In this document: positions 8,554-17,248 of the stretch, in pieces
Layout of the letters: each line of letters starts with the position of its first letter
How positions within the stretch are numbered: position 1 is the first letter of the stretch
NCBI GenBank assembly: GCA_040757055.1
Contig: JBFLXY010000002.1
Span: 62,001 to 126,000 of the forward strand
Direction: 5' to 3'
From: JAJZRJ01 sp040757055
Lineage (GTDB): Bacteria > Desulfobacterota > Desulfobulbia > Desulfobulbales > Desulfurivibrionaceae
DNA length: 64,000 nucleotides
Program-made: the position numbers and the translations under genes
Notes under the pieces: model-generated
Seen by the model: the letters and a program-made list of their open reading frames with translations, nothing else
Told to the model about the DNA's origin: nothing
Databases searched by the model: none

Positions 8554-10386
8554 GTGATCATTGCTCCTTTTAAGAATTCCGCCGCCAGACGGTATGGAAC
8601 ATCGCATACTTCCATGACGACCTTTACGCAGTGGCTCATAACCGGCGGCATCCGAACCATGGCCCGGCAGTTCTGGTATTTTTACCGCACGGCGCCGACA
8701 CAAATTGCTGCCATCATCGTTCTGCTTGTGGTGACCGGCCTGCTCGAAAACGTGGGCATTCTGACCATGCTGCCGGCGCTTCAGATCGCCATGCAGAGTG
8801 AGTTCGCCAATTCGCAGATATCGGCGATGATCGTGCAGGCCATGGGGTCTGTCGGCCTCAAGCCGACTTTGCTGGCGATTCTTGGCCTGTCGGCAGCGGT
8901 GGTGGCGGCCAAGGTCGTGCTGACGATGGCCGTTGGCGCCTACAGTTCCGTCAAGATTCTCGACATGGTCTGCAACTTGCGGCAGGCCATTGTTGGCCGG
9001 TTGCTGCGTGCCCGCTGGAGCCATTTTGCCGAGGCGCGTACCGGCAAGTATGTCAACCTGTTGGGGGCGGAAACGGATCGGGCGGTGCCGACCCTGAACC
9101 AGGGTGTTTTCCTGATTTCCGACATCGTCCACGCCGTGCTCTATCTGGCCTCTGCCTGTCTGGTCTCGGTCCGTCTCAGCATGGTGGCACTTGGGCTTGG
9201 GGTCTTGAAGCTGCTGATGAGTCGCCCTATTATCGCCGCAGGCCGTCATGCCGGCAGGCAGCAGTCCAAATCCATCGGCTCGCTCGGTTCCCATTTGGTG
9301 GAGATCATCCATATGGCCAAGCCGATCAAGGCCATGGCGCGGGAAGCTGACGCGGAGCGCATCCTGACGGTGGATATGCAGAAACACCGCATGGCCCAGC
9401 GCAATACCTATCTCAGCTCGCACGCGCTCACCAATTTTGACGAATTGATGTTTTCCATCATGCTGCTGGCCTGTTTTTATGTTTCGGTGGAGATGCTGCA
9501 CATCGGCTTTGCCGAACTGGCGGTGATCGGGGTGCTGATGTCGCGGACTCTGCGCAAGGTTGCCCAGATACAGAAGCGCTATTTCGCGGCTTTGACGGGC
9601 GAAGCCGCCCTGGGCGGGCTCATCAAGACCATGACCGGGCTGGAGGGACAGCAGGAAGTGGCCCATGGGGGAGAGGCTCCCACCCTGACCAGCTCCATCG
9701 AATTCCGCAAAGCGTCTGTCTCGTACCCCGGGGTTGCGCTGCTGGCAAACGTGAACATGGAAATTCCCGCCCGGAGTCTCTCGGTGCTTGTCGGGCCGTC
9801 CGGGAGCGGAAAAACCACGCTGATCGACGCCCTGCTGGGACTGACCCCCCTTGCGGGAGGGGATATCCGGATCGACGGGAAATCGATCCGCGACATCGAT
9901 TTGTCCCTCTGGCGCGGCATGACCGGCTATGTTCCGCAGGAAACCGTATTGTTGCACGGCACCATCAGGGACAACATCACTTTCCGGGCAGAAAACATCA
10001 CCGATGACGATGTGATTACCGCGTTGCAGCTGGCAGAAGCCCTTGACTTCGTGCGTGCCTTGCCCAAGGGATTGGACGCCGAAGTGGGAGAACGGGGCCT
10101 CAAGCTGTCGGGTGGGCAGCGGCAACGACTGGCGATTGCCCGTGCTCTGGTTCGCAAACCGAACCTGCTGATTCTCGATGAGGTGACGAGCGCCCTGGAT
10201 GAGGCCACGGAACTGGAGCTTTGCCGGACCTTTCGTCGGATCGCGGAACAGGTGACACTCATCGCGGTATCGCATCAGCCCGCCATCTGCCAGTTGGCCG
10301 ACAGGATTTACCGGATCGAGGGAAAATGCGTCATGCCCGGCCAGGGGAATGGAGTCGAGCGGCCCGACCTTGCGGAGGCGAGCTGA
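8554..10386 (+). CDS. ABC exporter/flippase with fused transmembrane and ATPase domains
   Basis: This is a half-size ABC transporter of up to 610 residues. An N-terminal domain has about six membrane helices (starting near IAAIIVLLVV). The C-terminal ATPase has Walker A GPSGSGKTT (about residues 414-422), the Q-loop region YVPQETVLLHG, signature LSGGQRQR near 519, and Walker B LLILDE near 540. The architecture is that of MsbA/PglK lipid-linked-oligosaccharide flippases. Placed between nonulosonate cassettes, it probably moves a lipid-linked glycan across the inner membrane. The start is uncertain: GTG 8554 and ATG 8614 are both in frame, and neither has an ideal ribosome-binding site. Confidence 0.88.
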   Translation: MIIAPFKNSAARRYGTSHTSMTTFTQWLITGGIRTMARQFWYFYRTAPTQIAAIIVLLVVTGLLENVGILTMLPALQIAMQSEFANSQISAMIVQAMGSVGLKPTLLAILGLSAAVVAAKVVLTMAVGAYSSVKILDMVCNLRQAIVGRLLRARWSHFAEARTGKYVNLLGAETDRAVPTLNQGVFLISDIVHAVLYLASACLVSVRLSMVALGLGVLKLLMSRPIIAAGRHAGRQQSKSIGSLGSHLVEIIHMAKPIKAMAREADAERILTVDMQKHRMAQRNTYLSSHALTNFDELMFSIMLLACFYVSVEMLHIGFAELAVIGVLMSRTLRKVAQIQKRYFAALTGEAALGGLIKTMTGLEGQQEVAHGGEAPTLTSSIEFRKASVSYPGVALLANVNMEIPARSLSVLVGPSGSGKTTLIDALLGLTPLAGGDIRIDGKSIRDIDLSLWRGMTGYVPQETVLLHGTIRDNITFRAENITDDDVITALQLAEALDFVRALPKGLDAEVGERGLKLSGGQRQRLAIARALVRKPNLLILDEVTSALDEATELELCRTFRRIAEQVTLIAVSHQPAICQLADRIYRIEGKCVMPGQGNGVERPDLAEAS

Positions 10387-10396
10387 GGGGATTGCG

Positions 10397-11386
10397 ATGA
10401 AAATCCAGCTGATTGCGGAAATAGGATCGGTCCACGACGGCTCTTTCGGCAATGCCGTAAAGCTCATCGAGGCGGCTGCCGCTGCCGGCGCTTCGGCGGT
10501 GAAGTTCCAGACGCACGTGGCCGAGGCAGAAACCTTGCCCGGTGCCCCCATGCCGCCCTATTTTCAGGGGGAGCCCCGGCTGGAGTATTTTCGCCGGACC
10601 GCCTTCACGCCGGAACAGTGGGCCGCGCTCAAGGATGTTGCCGCTTCCTGCGGCGTCCTGTTCCTTTCCTCGCCGTTCGCCATCGAGGCTGTTGATCTTC
10701 TTGAGGTAATCGGCGTGGAGGTTTACAAAATCCCCTCGGGCGAGGTGACCAATACCCCTCTGCTCGAACGGGTCGCCGCCACTGGCAAACCGATCCTGCT
10801 CTCCTCCGGGATGAGTTCATGGGAGGAACTGGACCGCGCGGTCGCGATCTGCCGGCAGGGCGGGCCGCTCACCGTCATGCAGTGCACTTCTGCATATCCG
10901 ACGCCCCCTGGTCGGGTCGGCCTCAACGTGCTGGCGGAATTGCGGTTTCGCTATGGCCTGCCGGTGGGATATTCCGATCACACCACTGGCAACACCGCCG
11001 CCATTGCCGCCGCGACCCTGGGGGCCACGGTGATCGAGAAGCATTTCGCCTTTTCCCGTCTTATGTACGGGAGCGACGCCAGGCACAGCAGTGAGCCGGC
11101 GGAGTTCGCGGCCCTGGCCGGGGCACTGGCCGAAGTGGGAGATATGCTGGCCAGTCCGGTTGACAAGGACGATCTCTCGGCCTTTTCCGACATGAAAAGC
11201 ATCTTTGAAAAAAGCATTGTCAGCACCCGACCGTTGCCTGCCGGTTCCGTGCTGGGTGTCGCCGATATGGCTTTCAAAAAACCGGGAACAGGGTTGAGCG
11301 CGGCCAGATACAGGGAGTTTCTTGGCCGGCGGTTGCGCTGCGATGTTCCGGGCAACTATCTTTTCAGACTGGATGATTTCGAATGA
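10397..11386 (+). CDS. neuB: N-acetylneuraminate/legionaminate synthase (NeuB family)
   Basis: ATG 10397, preceded by GAGGGG, gives a 329-residue protein; a longer reading into the ABC gene was rejected. It carries the NeuB barrel boxes IAEIGSVHDGS, GASAVKFQTH, YKIPSGEVTNTPLL, LLSSGMS, VGYSDHT and VIEKHFAFSR. The KIPSGE box fits classical NeuB/LegI synthases better than the synthase at 3252. The C-terminal SAF-type part is short (about residues 265-329). With NeuC directly downstream and a CMP-transferase three genes on, it would condense ManNAc or a 2,4-diacetamido analogue with phosphoenolpyruvate. It overlaps neuC by four bases. Confidence 0.85.
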   Translation: MKIQLIAEIGSVHDGSFGNAVKLIEAAAAAGASAVKFQTHVAEAETLPGAPMPPYFQGEPRLEYFRRTAFTPEQWAALKDVAASCGVLFLSSPFAIEAVDLLEVIGVEVYKIPSGEVTNTPLLERVAATGKPILLSSGMSSWEELDRAVAICRQGGPLTVMQCTSAYPTPPGRVGLNVLAELRFRYGLPVGYSDHTTGNTAAIAAATLGATVIEKHFAFSRLMYGSDARHSSEPAEFAALAGALAEVGDMLASPVDKDDLSAFSDMKSIFEKSIVSTRPLPAGSVLGVADMAFKKPGTGLSAARYREFLGRRLRCDVPGNYLFRLDDFE

Positions 11387-12537
11387 AAAAAATCTGCGTT
11401 GTTGTCGGCTCCCGCGCCAATTACAGCAGCATCAAGTCCGCCATGCGGGCGGTTGCTGCCCATCCCGCTCTCGAACTGCAACTGGTCGTCGCGGCCTCGG
11501 CCATTCTCGACCGTTATGGAGCGGTGTCGAAACTGATCGAGGCGGATGGCTTCAGGCCCGCCGCGAAGGTGCACATGCTGATCGAAGGCGAAACCCCGGC
11601 GACCATGGCCAAGTCCACAGGCCTCGGCCTGCTGGAACTGCCCACCATCTTCGAACAGCTGGCTCCTGATGTGGTCCTGACCGTGGGCGACCGCTTCGAA
11701 ACCATGGCGACCACGCTGGCGGCGGCCTACATGAATATCCCTGTCGCCCACACCATGGGAGGGGAGGTGAGCGGCACCATCGACGAAAGCATCCGTCATG
11801 CCGTCACCAAGTTCGCCCACATTCATTTCCCCGCCTCCCGCGATGCCCGGGAACGTATCGTCCGCCTGGGGGAACCGGAAGAGAGTGTCCATCTCGTCGG
11901 CTGCCCGCGCATCGACCTGATCGCGGAACTGCTGCGCCGTGACGGCGATGGACTGGACGAGACGCTTTTCGAGATGGGCGTGGGAGACCGCCTCGACCTC
12001 GGCAAGCCCTTTGTGCTGGTTTCCCAGCACCCGGTCACCACCGAATACGGCGAGGGCGAGCGCCAGATTTCGGAAACCCTTCGGGCCGTGCGGGCTGTGG
12101 GGGTGCCGGCCATCGTTCTCTGGCCCAATGCCGATGCCGGTTCGGAGGATGTTGCCCGCGGCATCCGGAAGTGGCGGGAACAGGATCTCGCCGACGGGAT
12201 GCACATGTTCAAGAATCTTCCCGTCGAGGTGTATGTGCGGCTCATGGAACGCACCGCCTGCCTGGTTGGCAACTCCAGCAGCGGTATCCGTGAAGGTGCC
12301 TACATTGGCACGCCCGTGGTCAACATCGGCACGCGCCAGCAGGGGCGCGAGCGCGGCGGCAATGTCATCGACGTTGAGCATCACTGCGATGCCATTGCTG
12401 GCGCTATCCGCCAGCAGATCGAGCATGGGCCGTACGAGTCGGACGCCACCTATGGCGATGGCAACGCCGGCCGGCGAATCGCGGAGGTGCTGGCGGCCAT
12501 GGGGGCAGTGACCGTGCAAAAACGAATTACCTATTGA
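11383..12537 (+). CDS. neuC: Hydrolysing UDP-N-acetylglucosamine 2-epimerase (NeuC/LegG)
   Basis: This 384-residue enzyme of the hydrolysing UDP-GlcNAc 2-epimerase family converts UDP-GlcNAc, or the 4-acetamido-6-deoxy analogue, to free ManNAc-type sugar and UDP. The N-terminus ICVVVGSRANYSS is the family start. VVLTVGDRFET, HTMGGEVSGTIDESIRHAVTK and the C-terminal LVGNSSSGIREG donor-site box are all intact. The LegG and NeuC subfamilies look alike at this level. No LegB/LegC-type dehydratase/aminotransferase pair is adjacent, so a simple sialic-acid route (NeuC, NeuB, CMP transfer) is possible. A 24-base gap with AAAAGGGAG separates it from the next gene. Confidence 0.88.
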   Translation: MKKICVVVGSRANYSSIKSAMRAVAAHPALELQLVVAASAILDRYGAVSKLIEADGFRPAAKVHMLIEGETPATMAKSTGLGLLELPTIFEQLAPDVVLTVGDRFETMATTLAAAYMNIPVAHTMGGEVSGTIDESIRHAVTKFAHIHFPASRDARERIVRLGEPEESVHLVGCPRIDLIAELLRRDGDGLDETLFEMGVGDRLDLGKPFVLVSQHPVTTEYGEGERQISETLRAVRAVGVPAIVLWPNADAGSEDVARGIRKWREQDLADGMHMFKNLPVEVYVRLMERTACLVGNSSSGIREGAYIGTPVVNIGTRQQGRERGGNVIDVEHHCDAIAGAIRQQIEHGPYESDATYGDGNAGRRIAEVLAAMGAVTVQKRITY

Positions 12538-12561
12538 AAAAAATACGCAAAAGGGAGTGGT

Positions 12562-13620
12562 ATGATTCGCATTGGCATCAACGGGTTTGGGCGTATTGGC
12601 CGTACAGTTGCCCGCATCATTGAGGAACGGCGCCAGGACATGGTGCTGGCGGCCATCAACGATGTGGCCGAAGACGCCGACAACCTCACCTATCTGTACA
12701 ATTTCGATTCCACCTATGGCCGGGCGCGCACCCAGGCCGGAATCGTCGCTGAGGGGAAAAGCAAGGCAATTACCCTGGGGAACAATCGCGTCGCCGTTCA
12801 CTGCTGCCGCGACATTGCCGCGGTACCTTGGCAGGAGAGCGGGGTGGACGTTGTCATCGACGCCTCGGGCGTGGGTGCCAATGTTCTTGCCGCCCGGCGC
12901 CTGGTCGAAACCGGCGTTGCCGGCAAGGTCATCATCACTCATTCGCCCAAGGCCGGCATAGACCGCTACATCGTCATGGGCCTGAACCACGACGACTACG
13001 ATGCCGCCACCGACCACGTGGTCTCCAGCAGCATCTGCGATGTCAATGCGATTTCCCACGTCATCGCGGAGTTGGACCGCTCTTTCGGCATCGAGAGCGG
13101 GTTTGTGACCACGCTCCATCCGTGGCTCTCCTATCAGAATCTGGTCGACGCCCCCCTGCCTTCGCAGTCCAACCCCGGCCATTTCTGGAAGGACTATTCG
13201 CTTGGCCGTGCGAGCATCGGGGCGTTGATTCCGAAGGACACCACCGCGGTAACGGCCCTGGCGCCGATCCTGCCCGACGTGGTGGGGCGTTTGGTTGGTT
13301 TTTCCTACCGCGTGCCGACCAATGTGGTGAGCAGCGCCGATCTCAGCCTGCGGCTTTCGCGTGAGGTGGGAGAGGACGAGCTTTGCGCGGCCCTGGAGGG
13401 GCTTTGCGAGCGTTCTCCCTGCGTGCGGACCAACCGGCAGTCCCTTGTCAGTGTCGACTACGTGGGAGAGGATGCCTCGGCGATCATCGACATGCAATGG
13501 GTCAAGGCCATAGGCGACATGGTCAAGGTGGTCCTGTGGTATGACAACGAATGGGGATACAGCTCGCGGGTGGCTGATCTGGCCGCGCATGTTGTGGCCC
13601 GTGGAAAAGGAGGTATCTGA
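12562..13620 (+). CDS. GAPDH-like aldehyde dehydrogenase with altered catalytic box
   Basis: This 352-residue protein is plainly of the glyceraldehyde-3-phosphate dehydrogenase fold: RIGINGFGRIGR at residues 3-14, a VPTNVV segment in the S-loop region, and WYDNEWGYSSRVADL near the end. The usual catalytic box SNASCTTN is replaced by SSSICDVN. The cysteine (Cys159) and asparagine are kept, but both threonines that shape the phosphate site are lost. His186 (TTLHPW) matches the catalytic histidine. It lies between neuC and a CMP-nonulosonate transferase, an odd place for glycolysis. The substrate is more likely a dedicated aldehyde such as erythrose 4-phosphate or a sugar-derived aldehyde. That assignment is inference; the fold is certain. 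Confidence 0.85.
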   Translation: MIRIGINGFGRIGRTVARIIEERRQDMVLAAINDVAEDADNLTYLYNFDSTYGRARTQAGIVAEGKSKAITLGNNRVAVHCCRDIAAVPWQESGVDVVIDASGVGANVLAARRLVETGVAGKVIITHSPKAGIDRYIVMGLNHDDYDAATDHVVSSSICDVNAISHVIAELDRSFGIESGFVTTLHPWLSYQNLVDAPLPSQSNPGHFWKDYSLGRASIGALIPKDTTAVTALAPILPDVVGRLVGFSYRVPTNVVSSADLSLRLSREVGEDELCAALEGLCERSPCVRTNRQSLVSVDYVGEDASAIIDMQWVKAIGDMVKVVLWYDNEWGYSSRVADLAAHVVARGKGGI

Positions 13621-13622
13621 GC

Positions 13623-14372
13623 ATGATCGCGGCGCTGGTGATAGGCAAACACAACAGCGGTGGTGTACCGGGGAAAAATTATCGTCCCTTGCTGGGCCGG
13701 CCCATGGTGCAGTATCCGCTGATGGCGGCATACCATTGCCGCCGGATCGACCGGATCTTCGTGTCCACCGATTCGCCGGTGATCAAGGAAATCGCCGGCA
13801 ACTACGAGGCAACTGTTATTGATCGTCCCGCCGACCTGGCGCGCGCCGAGTCGCCGACCGAGTTTGTTTTCCAGCACGCCTACGATCTCATCAGGGCAGA
13901 AGTGGGAACGTTGCGGTATCTGGTCCTGATGTTCGCCAACAGCCCGGACGTGCTGCCCGAATATCTGGAGCAGGCGATGGATCGACTCGACGCCGACGAA
14001 AGCCTCGACTCCGTGGTCTCGGTGTCGAACTACAATATGTTCACCCCGTTGCGTGCCCGCCGCTTGAATCAGGACGGCACGACAACCCCGGTCCTTGATC
14101 TCGACGCCCTCGGCATTCCCAATACCTTTGACCGCGATGCCATGGGGGACATCTATTTCTGTGACTTCGGCGTGCAGGTGGTGCGGCCGGAACGCTGCCT
14201 TGTCGATGCCACGGCGGGCGCCTTGCCTTTCCGTTGGTTGGGGCAGAAGCAGGGGGCCATTGCCAAGGATTTCGGCTTCGACGTCGATGTGGAATGGCAG
14301 ATTCCGGTGCTCGAATACTGGCTCACCAGCCACGGATTCACGAAAACGGCCACGCCGTACGAGGCTGCCTGA
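13623..14372 (+). CDS. neuA: CMP-nonulosonate cytidylyltransferase (NeuA-like)
   Basis: This 249-residue cytidylyltransferase has the N-terminus LVIGKHNSGGVPGKNYRPLL, a variant of the usual 'IPARGGSK.IP.KN' signature with the glycines and the P-G-K-N core kept. FVSTDSPVIKEIA and the C-terminal FDVDVEWQIPVLEYWL follow, the latter holding the metal-binding aspartates. GGAGGT lies just before ATG 13623. In order with neuB and neuC it would complete a route to a CMP-activated sialic- or legionaminic-type acid. The altered P-loop leaves room for a different nine-carbon or eight-carbon acid. Confidence 0.8.
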   Translation: MIAALVIGKHNSGGVPGKNYRPLLGRPMVQYPLMAAYHCRRIDRIFVSTDSPVIKEIAGNYEATVIDRPADLARAESPTEFVFQHAYDLIRAEVGTLRYLVLMFANSPDVLPEYLEQAMDRLDADESLDSVVSVSNYNMFTPLRARRLNQDGTTTPVLDLDALGIPNTFDRDAMGDIYFCDFGVQVVRPERCLVDATAGALPFRWLGQKQGAIAKDFGFDVDVEWQIPVLEYWLTSHGFTKTATPYEAA

Positions 14373-14378
14373 TTTCCG

Positions 14379-15815
14379 GTGAGTTCGCCCTTTTTCGCGC
14401 GCATCCTTTTTTTCCCCGAAGGGGAGCGGTTTCTCTATGAAATGGCGCCGCTCATCAATTGCCTGGCGGAAACGCCGGGCATCGAGGTGCATCTCCTTGA
14501 CAGCGGCGAACCCTTTCGGCTGTGTGCGCAGCCGGATCCGCAAACAGCGGATCAGATCTCCGATCGCGTTGTCGTGCACCGGCGCCCCGAGCCCCCGAGA
14601 GCCGGGCAGCGGTGGCTCGGCCGTTACGAGCGTGTCGCCTCCCGGATTGCCGGCCGCCACGCCGACTGGCTGCTCAATTCTCTGCCATCCGTCCTGCTGC
14701 TGGCCTGCTTCGACATCGTGGATCTGCTGGCGGCGAAACGGCAGGCAAGGGCGGTGGTGGCGCGGCTCGATCCCCATGGCCTTATCCTGGCGCGCGACCG
14801 TCATGTCGGCTTGTCGTACGCCCTGCTGGCCCGCATGCGCGCTCTTGGCCGGTTTACCTGCCTGGCGCCCTGGGGTTTCGTGAACACCTCGTTTCTGGTG
14901 GCCAACCGGGCGCATGACCGCCGCAACCAGCTCCATGGACCCCAGGTATCCATCATCCAGCGGCTGATGGCGTGGCGCGGTTCCCGGCACATCTTCACCG
15001 CTGGAGGAATCCGCTACAGCTATTTCAAGCCCGGTCGGACCCTGGCCTGCCTCTTCTGCGGCCTCTATCCCAGCAATCCCTGGTTTTTCGGCAGCGACGT
15101 CGATCTTTGCCTGGTCGATAGCCATCTGGTGGCCGAGGCGTTGGTCGCAGGAGGGGTGCCCCGCTGCAATCTCCGCGTCACCGGCAACCAGATCCACGAT
15201 ATTCTCTGCCTCCCGGAGGAGGAACGGCGGTCGCGTCGGACTTCGCTGTCCCGGAAATACGGCTGCCGCCGTGAACTGCTCTTGATCGTCGCCTTGCCCC
15301 ATCTGGCGGAACACAGGCTGTTGGACTGGCCGGCGCACTGGGCCGAGATGGAGTACATCCTGGCAACGCTGGCAGATGCCGCCAACGCCGACGTGCTGAT
15401 CAGCCTGCATCCGCGTTGTGACCGGGCGAGCTACGAACCCTTGGCGCAAAGGCTTGGTCTCCGGATTTTAGACGAGGCCCTGAAATACGCCCTGCCGGTG
15501 GCGGACCTTTTTGTCTGCCAGTGGTCCGGAACCACCACCTGGGCCGTTTCCCTCGGGGTGCCGACCGTGGTTTTGGACTGGTACGGCATTTCCTCCATGG
15601 GACTTGAATATCTTGAGGATTTTGTCGTCCGGGTCGGCTCCCGGGACGGGCTTGCCGCCGCCGTACGCTCCCTCAACGTGGCGACCAAAATGGGCGTCGG
15701 CTCACGCCCGCCCGGTTTTCCGCCCATTGACGGCCAGAGCACCACGCGAGTCCGCGCTGCGATCCTGGATGGAATCCGGTTTCAGATGGAACAACAGCCG
15801 GGGCCGGCAGCATGA
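14379..15815 (+). CDS. Putative GT-B glycan transferase
   Basis: The GTG start at 14379 follows the CMP-transferase by six bases and gives a 478-residue soluble protein. No single family is certain. The C-terminal domain has VLISLHPRCDR ('HP' motif), ADLFVCQWSGTTTWAVSLGVPTVVLDW, and other features shared by CDP-glycerol transferases, 2-epimerase-like folds and some bacterial sialyltransferases. It contains several cysteines (for example TLACLFCGLYPS). Position immediately after a CMP-nonulosonate synthetase suggests it may use that donor. It overlaps the next gene, which has a related layout, by four bases. Confidence 0.55.
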   Translation: MSSPFFARILFFPEGERFLYEMAPLINCLAETPGIEVHLLDSGEPFRLCAQPDPQTADQISDRVVVHRRPEPPRAGQRWLGRYERVASRIAGRHADWLLNSLPSVLLLACFDIVDLLAAKRQARAVVARLDPHGLILARDRHVGLSYALLARMRALGRFTCLAPWGFVNTSFLVANRAHDRRNQLHGPQVSIIQRLMAWRGSRHIFTAGGIRYSYFKPGRTLACLFCGLYPSNPWFFGSDVDLCLVDSHLVAEALVAGGVPRCNLRVTGNQIHDILCLPEEERRSRRTSLSRKYGCRRELLLIVALPHLAEHRLLDWPAHWAEMEYILATLADAANADVLISLHPRCDRASYEPLAQRLGLRILDEALKYALPVADLFVCQWSGTTTWAVSLGVPTVVLDWYGISSMGLEYLEDFVVRVGSRDGLAAAVRSLNVATKMGVGSRPPGFPPIDGQSTTRVRAAILDGIRFQMEQQPGPAA

Positions 15816-17230
15816 AGCTGCTGGAAGTGGCAGCGGCATGGCGACGGCCCTTCATGCCGTTGCTGCGCATGCTGGCACGCCGCCGGATATTTGTCCCGAT
15901 CATCGCCGCCTATGCCGCGCGGCACATCCGCCGCTATGGCGATTCCACCGCGGGAACGGCAAAGGCTCCGGGCGCCATCCGCATCCTTGCCCTGAACAGC
16001 ACCCGGTGGCAGGCGGATCTCATAATCCTTGCCGCGGATCCTCGGGTCGAGGTTCTGATCCTGCCGGAAGAGGTCCAGGCCATGGTGGCGGCCCCCTTTC
16101 TCTCGGCGCTGCGCAGACCCCTGGCAGGGGGTGCCTGGTGGGAGGAAAAATATCGCCCCGCCGTCTCCGTGGCCCTTGCCGCCCTGGATCGCTATCTTCA
16201 ACTCTTTTTGCCGGAGCTCCGGCGGGGGGTGCGGTTCGATGTCATGGCCACCTGCACCTTCTATTATTTTCAGGACCGGGCATGGGAGAGCGCTGCGCCC
16301 AAGGCCGGCATCCCTTTTTTCTGCCTGCACAAGGAAAATCAGAAGGATGACGCCATCGTTGCCCAGACGGTGGAGCGCTACCGGGCTCGATGCTACCGTT
16401 TCAAGGGGAGCGTGTTGGCGGTATACAACCGTAAGGAGCGCCAATGTCTGCTAGATGGCGGGGTGGCGGACGAATCCCGCGTCGCGGTTGTCGGCGCCAT
16501 ACGCATGGATGACCTTTTCCGGCGATTGGCCGACGACGGGCTTCCTCCTCCCGGCGATGCCGTCACCCTCTTTTCGTTCCGGCACAACATAGGCGGTCTG
16601 TTGCTTGGCCCCGCTGACGAGGGGGGAGGTTTTTCGTGTTCCGATGCGGTCGGGTGCATCGAGTACTTCGATCTCGTCCATGCGGCGATTGCCCGTCTGG
16701 CCCTCGACAATCCGCATGTTCCTGTTTTCATCAAGCCGAAATGGCTGCCGGTCTGGGGAGAGAAGATTCGGGATGCGATCCGGAGGCTGGTGGGGGTGGA
16801 GCCGGATTCGATCCCCAACCTGGCGATCACGACGGATCTGGACGCCCAGGCGTTGATTCGGCGGTCAATGGTGGTGGTGGGAGTCAATTCGACGGCTCTG
16901 ATCGAGGCGCGCATTCTGGGGCGTCCGGTGGTGATCCCGCTCTTTGCCGAACTGACCGGCCGGCATGCCGGCCATGTCTATTTCCGCAAGTTCCTTGGGA
17001 AGGATTTCCTGGTGGCGAACAGTCCCCGTGAATTGGCAGAAACGGTCAAGGTGCTGCTGGGTGGGCAGCACGGCCCCATGCAACCGCCCAAGGATCTCGT
17101 GGAAGAGTTCCTTGGTTTTGACGACGGCCTGAGCCGGGAAAGGGTTGTTCGCCTGTTTCAGGGAGCGGTTGCGGCTGGAGGCCTTAGGCTGGCTGGGTCA
17201 GCAGGAAAGCAGGCAGGTTTGGAAATATAA
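15812..17230 (+). CDS. Putative GT-B glycan transferase, relative of the preceding gene
   Basis: This 472-residue protein lacks a signal peptide. The C-terminal half contains VPVFIKPKWLPVWG, then LIRRSMVVVGVNSTALIEARILGRPVVIPLF. The latter is the 'NSTA..EA...GRPVV' donor-site pattern of capsule and glycerophosphotransferase-type GT-B enzymes. Unlike the neighbour it has KPK rather than HP at the donor strand. A DAIVAQTVERYRARCYRFKG segment in the middle is reminiscent of surface-carbohydrate synthesis proteins. Function is not established. The tight coupling to the gene at 14379 suggests the two act on the same glycan, perhaps consecutively. Confidence 0.5.
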   Translation: MKLLEVAAAWRRPFMPLLRMLARRRIFVPIIAAYAARHIRRYGDSTAGTAKAPGAIRILALNSTRWQADLIILAADPRVEVLILPEEVQAMVAAPFLSALRRPLAGGAWWEEKYRPAVSVALAALDRYLQLFLPELRRGVRFDVMATCTFYYFQDRAWESAAPKAGIPFFCLHKENQKDDAIVAQTVERYRARCYRFKGSVLAVYNRKERQCLLDGGVADESRVAVVGAIRMDDLFRRLADDGLPPPGDAVTLFSFRHNIGGLLLGPADEGGGFSCSDAVGCIEYFDLVHAAIARLALDNPHVPVFIKPKWLPVWGEKIRDAIRRLVGVEPDSIPNLAITTDLDAQALIRRSMVVVGVNSTALIEARILGRPVVIPLFAELTGRHAGHVYFRKFLGKDFLVANSPRELAETVKVLLGGQHGPMQPPKDLVEEFLGFDDGLSRERVVRLFQGAVAAGGLRLAGSAGKQAGLEI

Positions 17231-17248
17231 TCAGACGGAGGTAGAGCT

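Noticed and set aside
8491..10551. A 686-codon open frame on the minus strand opposite the ABC transporter
   Set aside because: It lies entirely across a well-conserved plus-strand ABC exporter, has low-complexity His/Gln/Arg-rich sequence and no family features. High GC produces such antisense frames.
12562..13620. Reading the GAPDH-like gene as ordinary glycolytic gap
   Set aside because: The catalytic box differs (SICDVN) and the gene is embedded in a nonulosonate cassette, so a housekeeping glycolytic role is unlikely.
11356..13731. A 791-codon minus-strand open frame opposite neuC and the GAPDH-like gene
   Set aside because: It spans two conserved genes and shows no motif; it is a codon-bias shadow. 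The same applies to minus frames at 13458-15449, 26355-28358, 27814-29298, 56948-59188 and 59371-61314.
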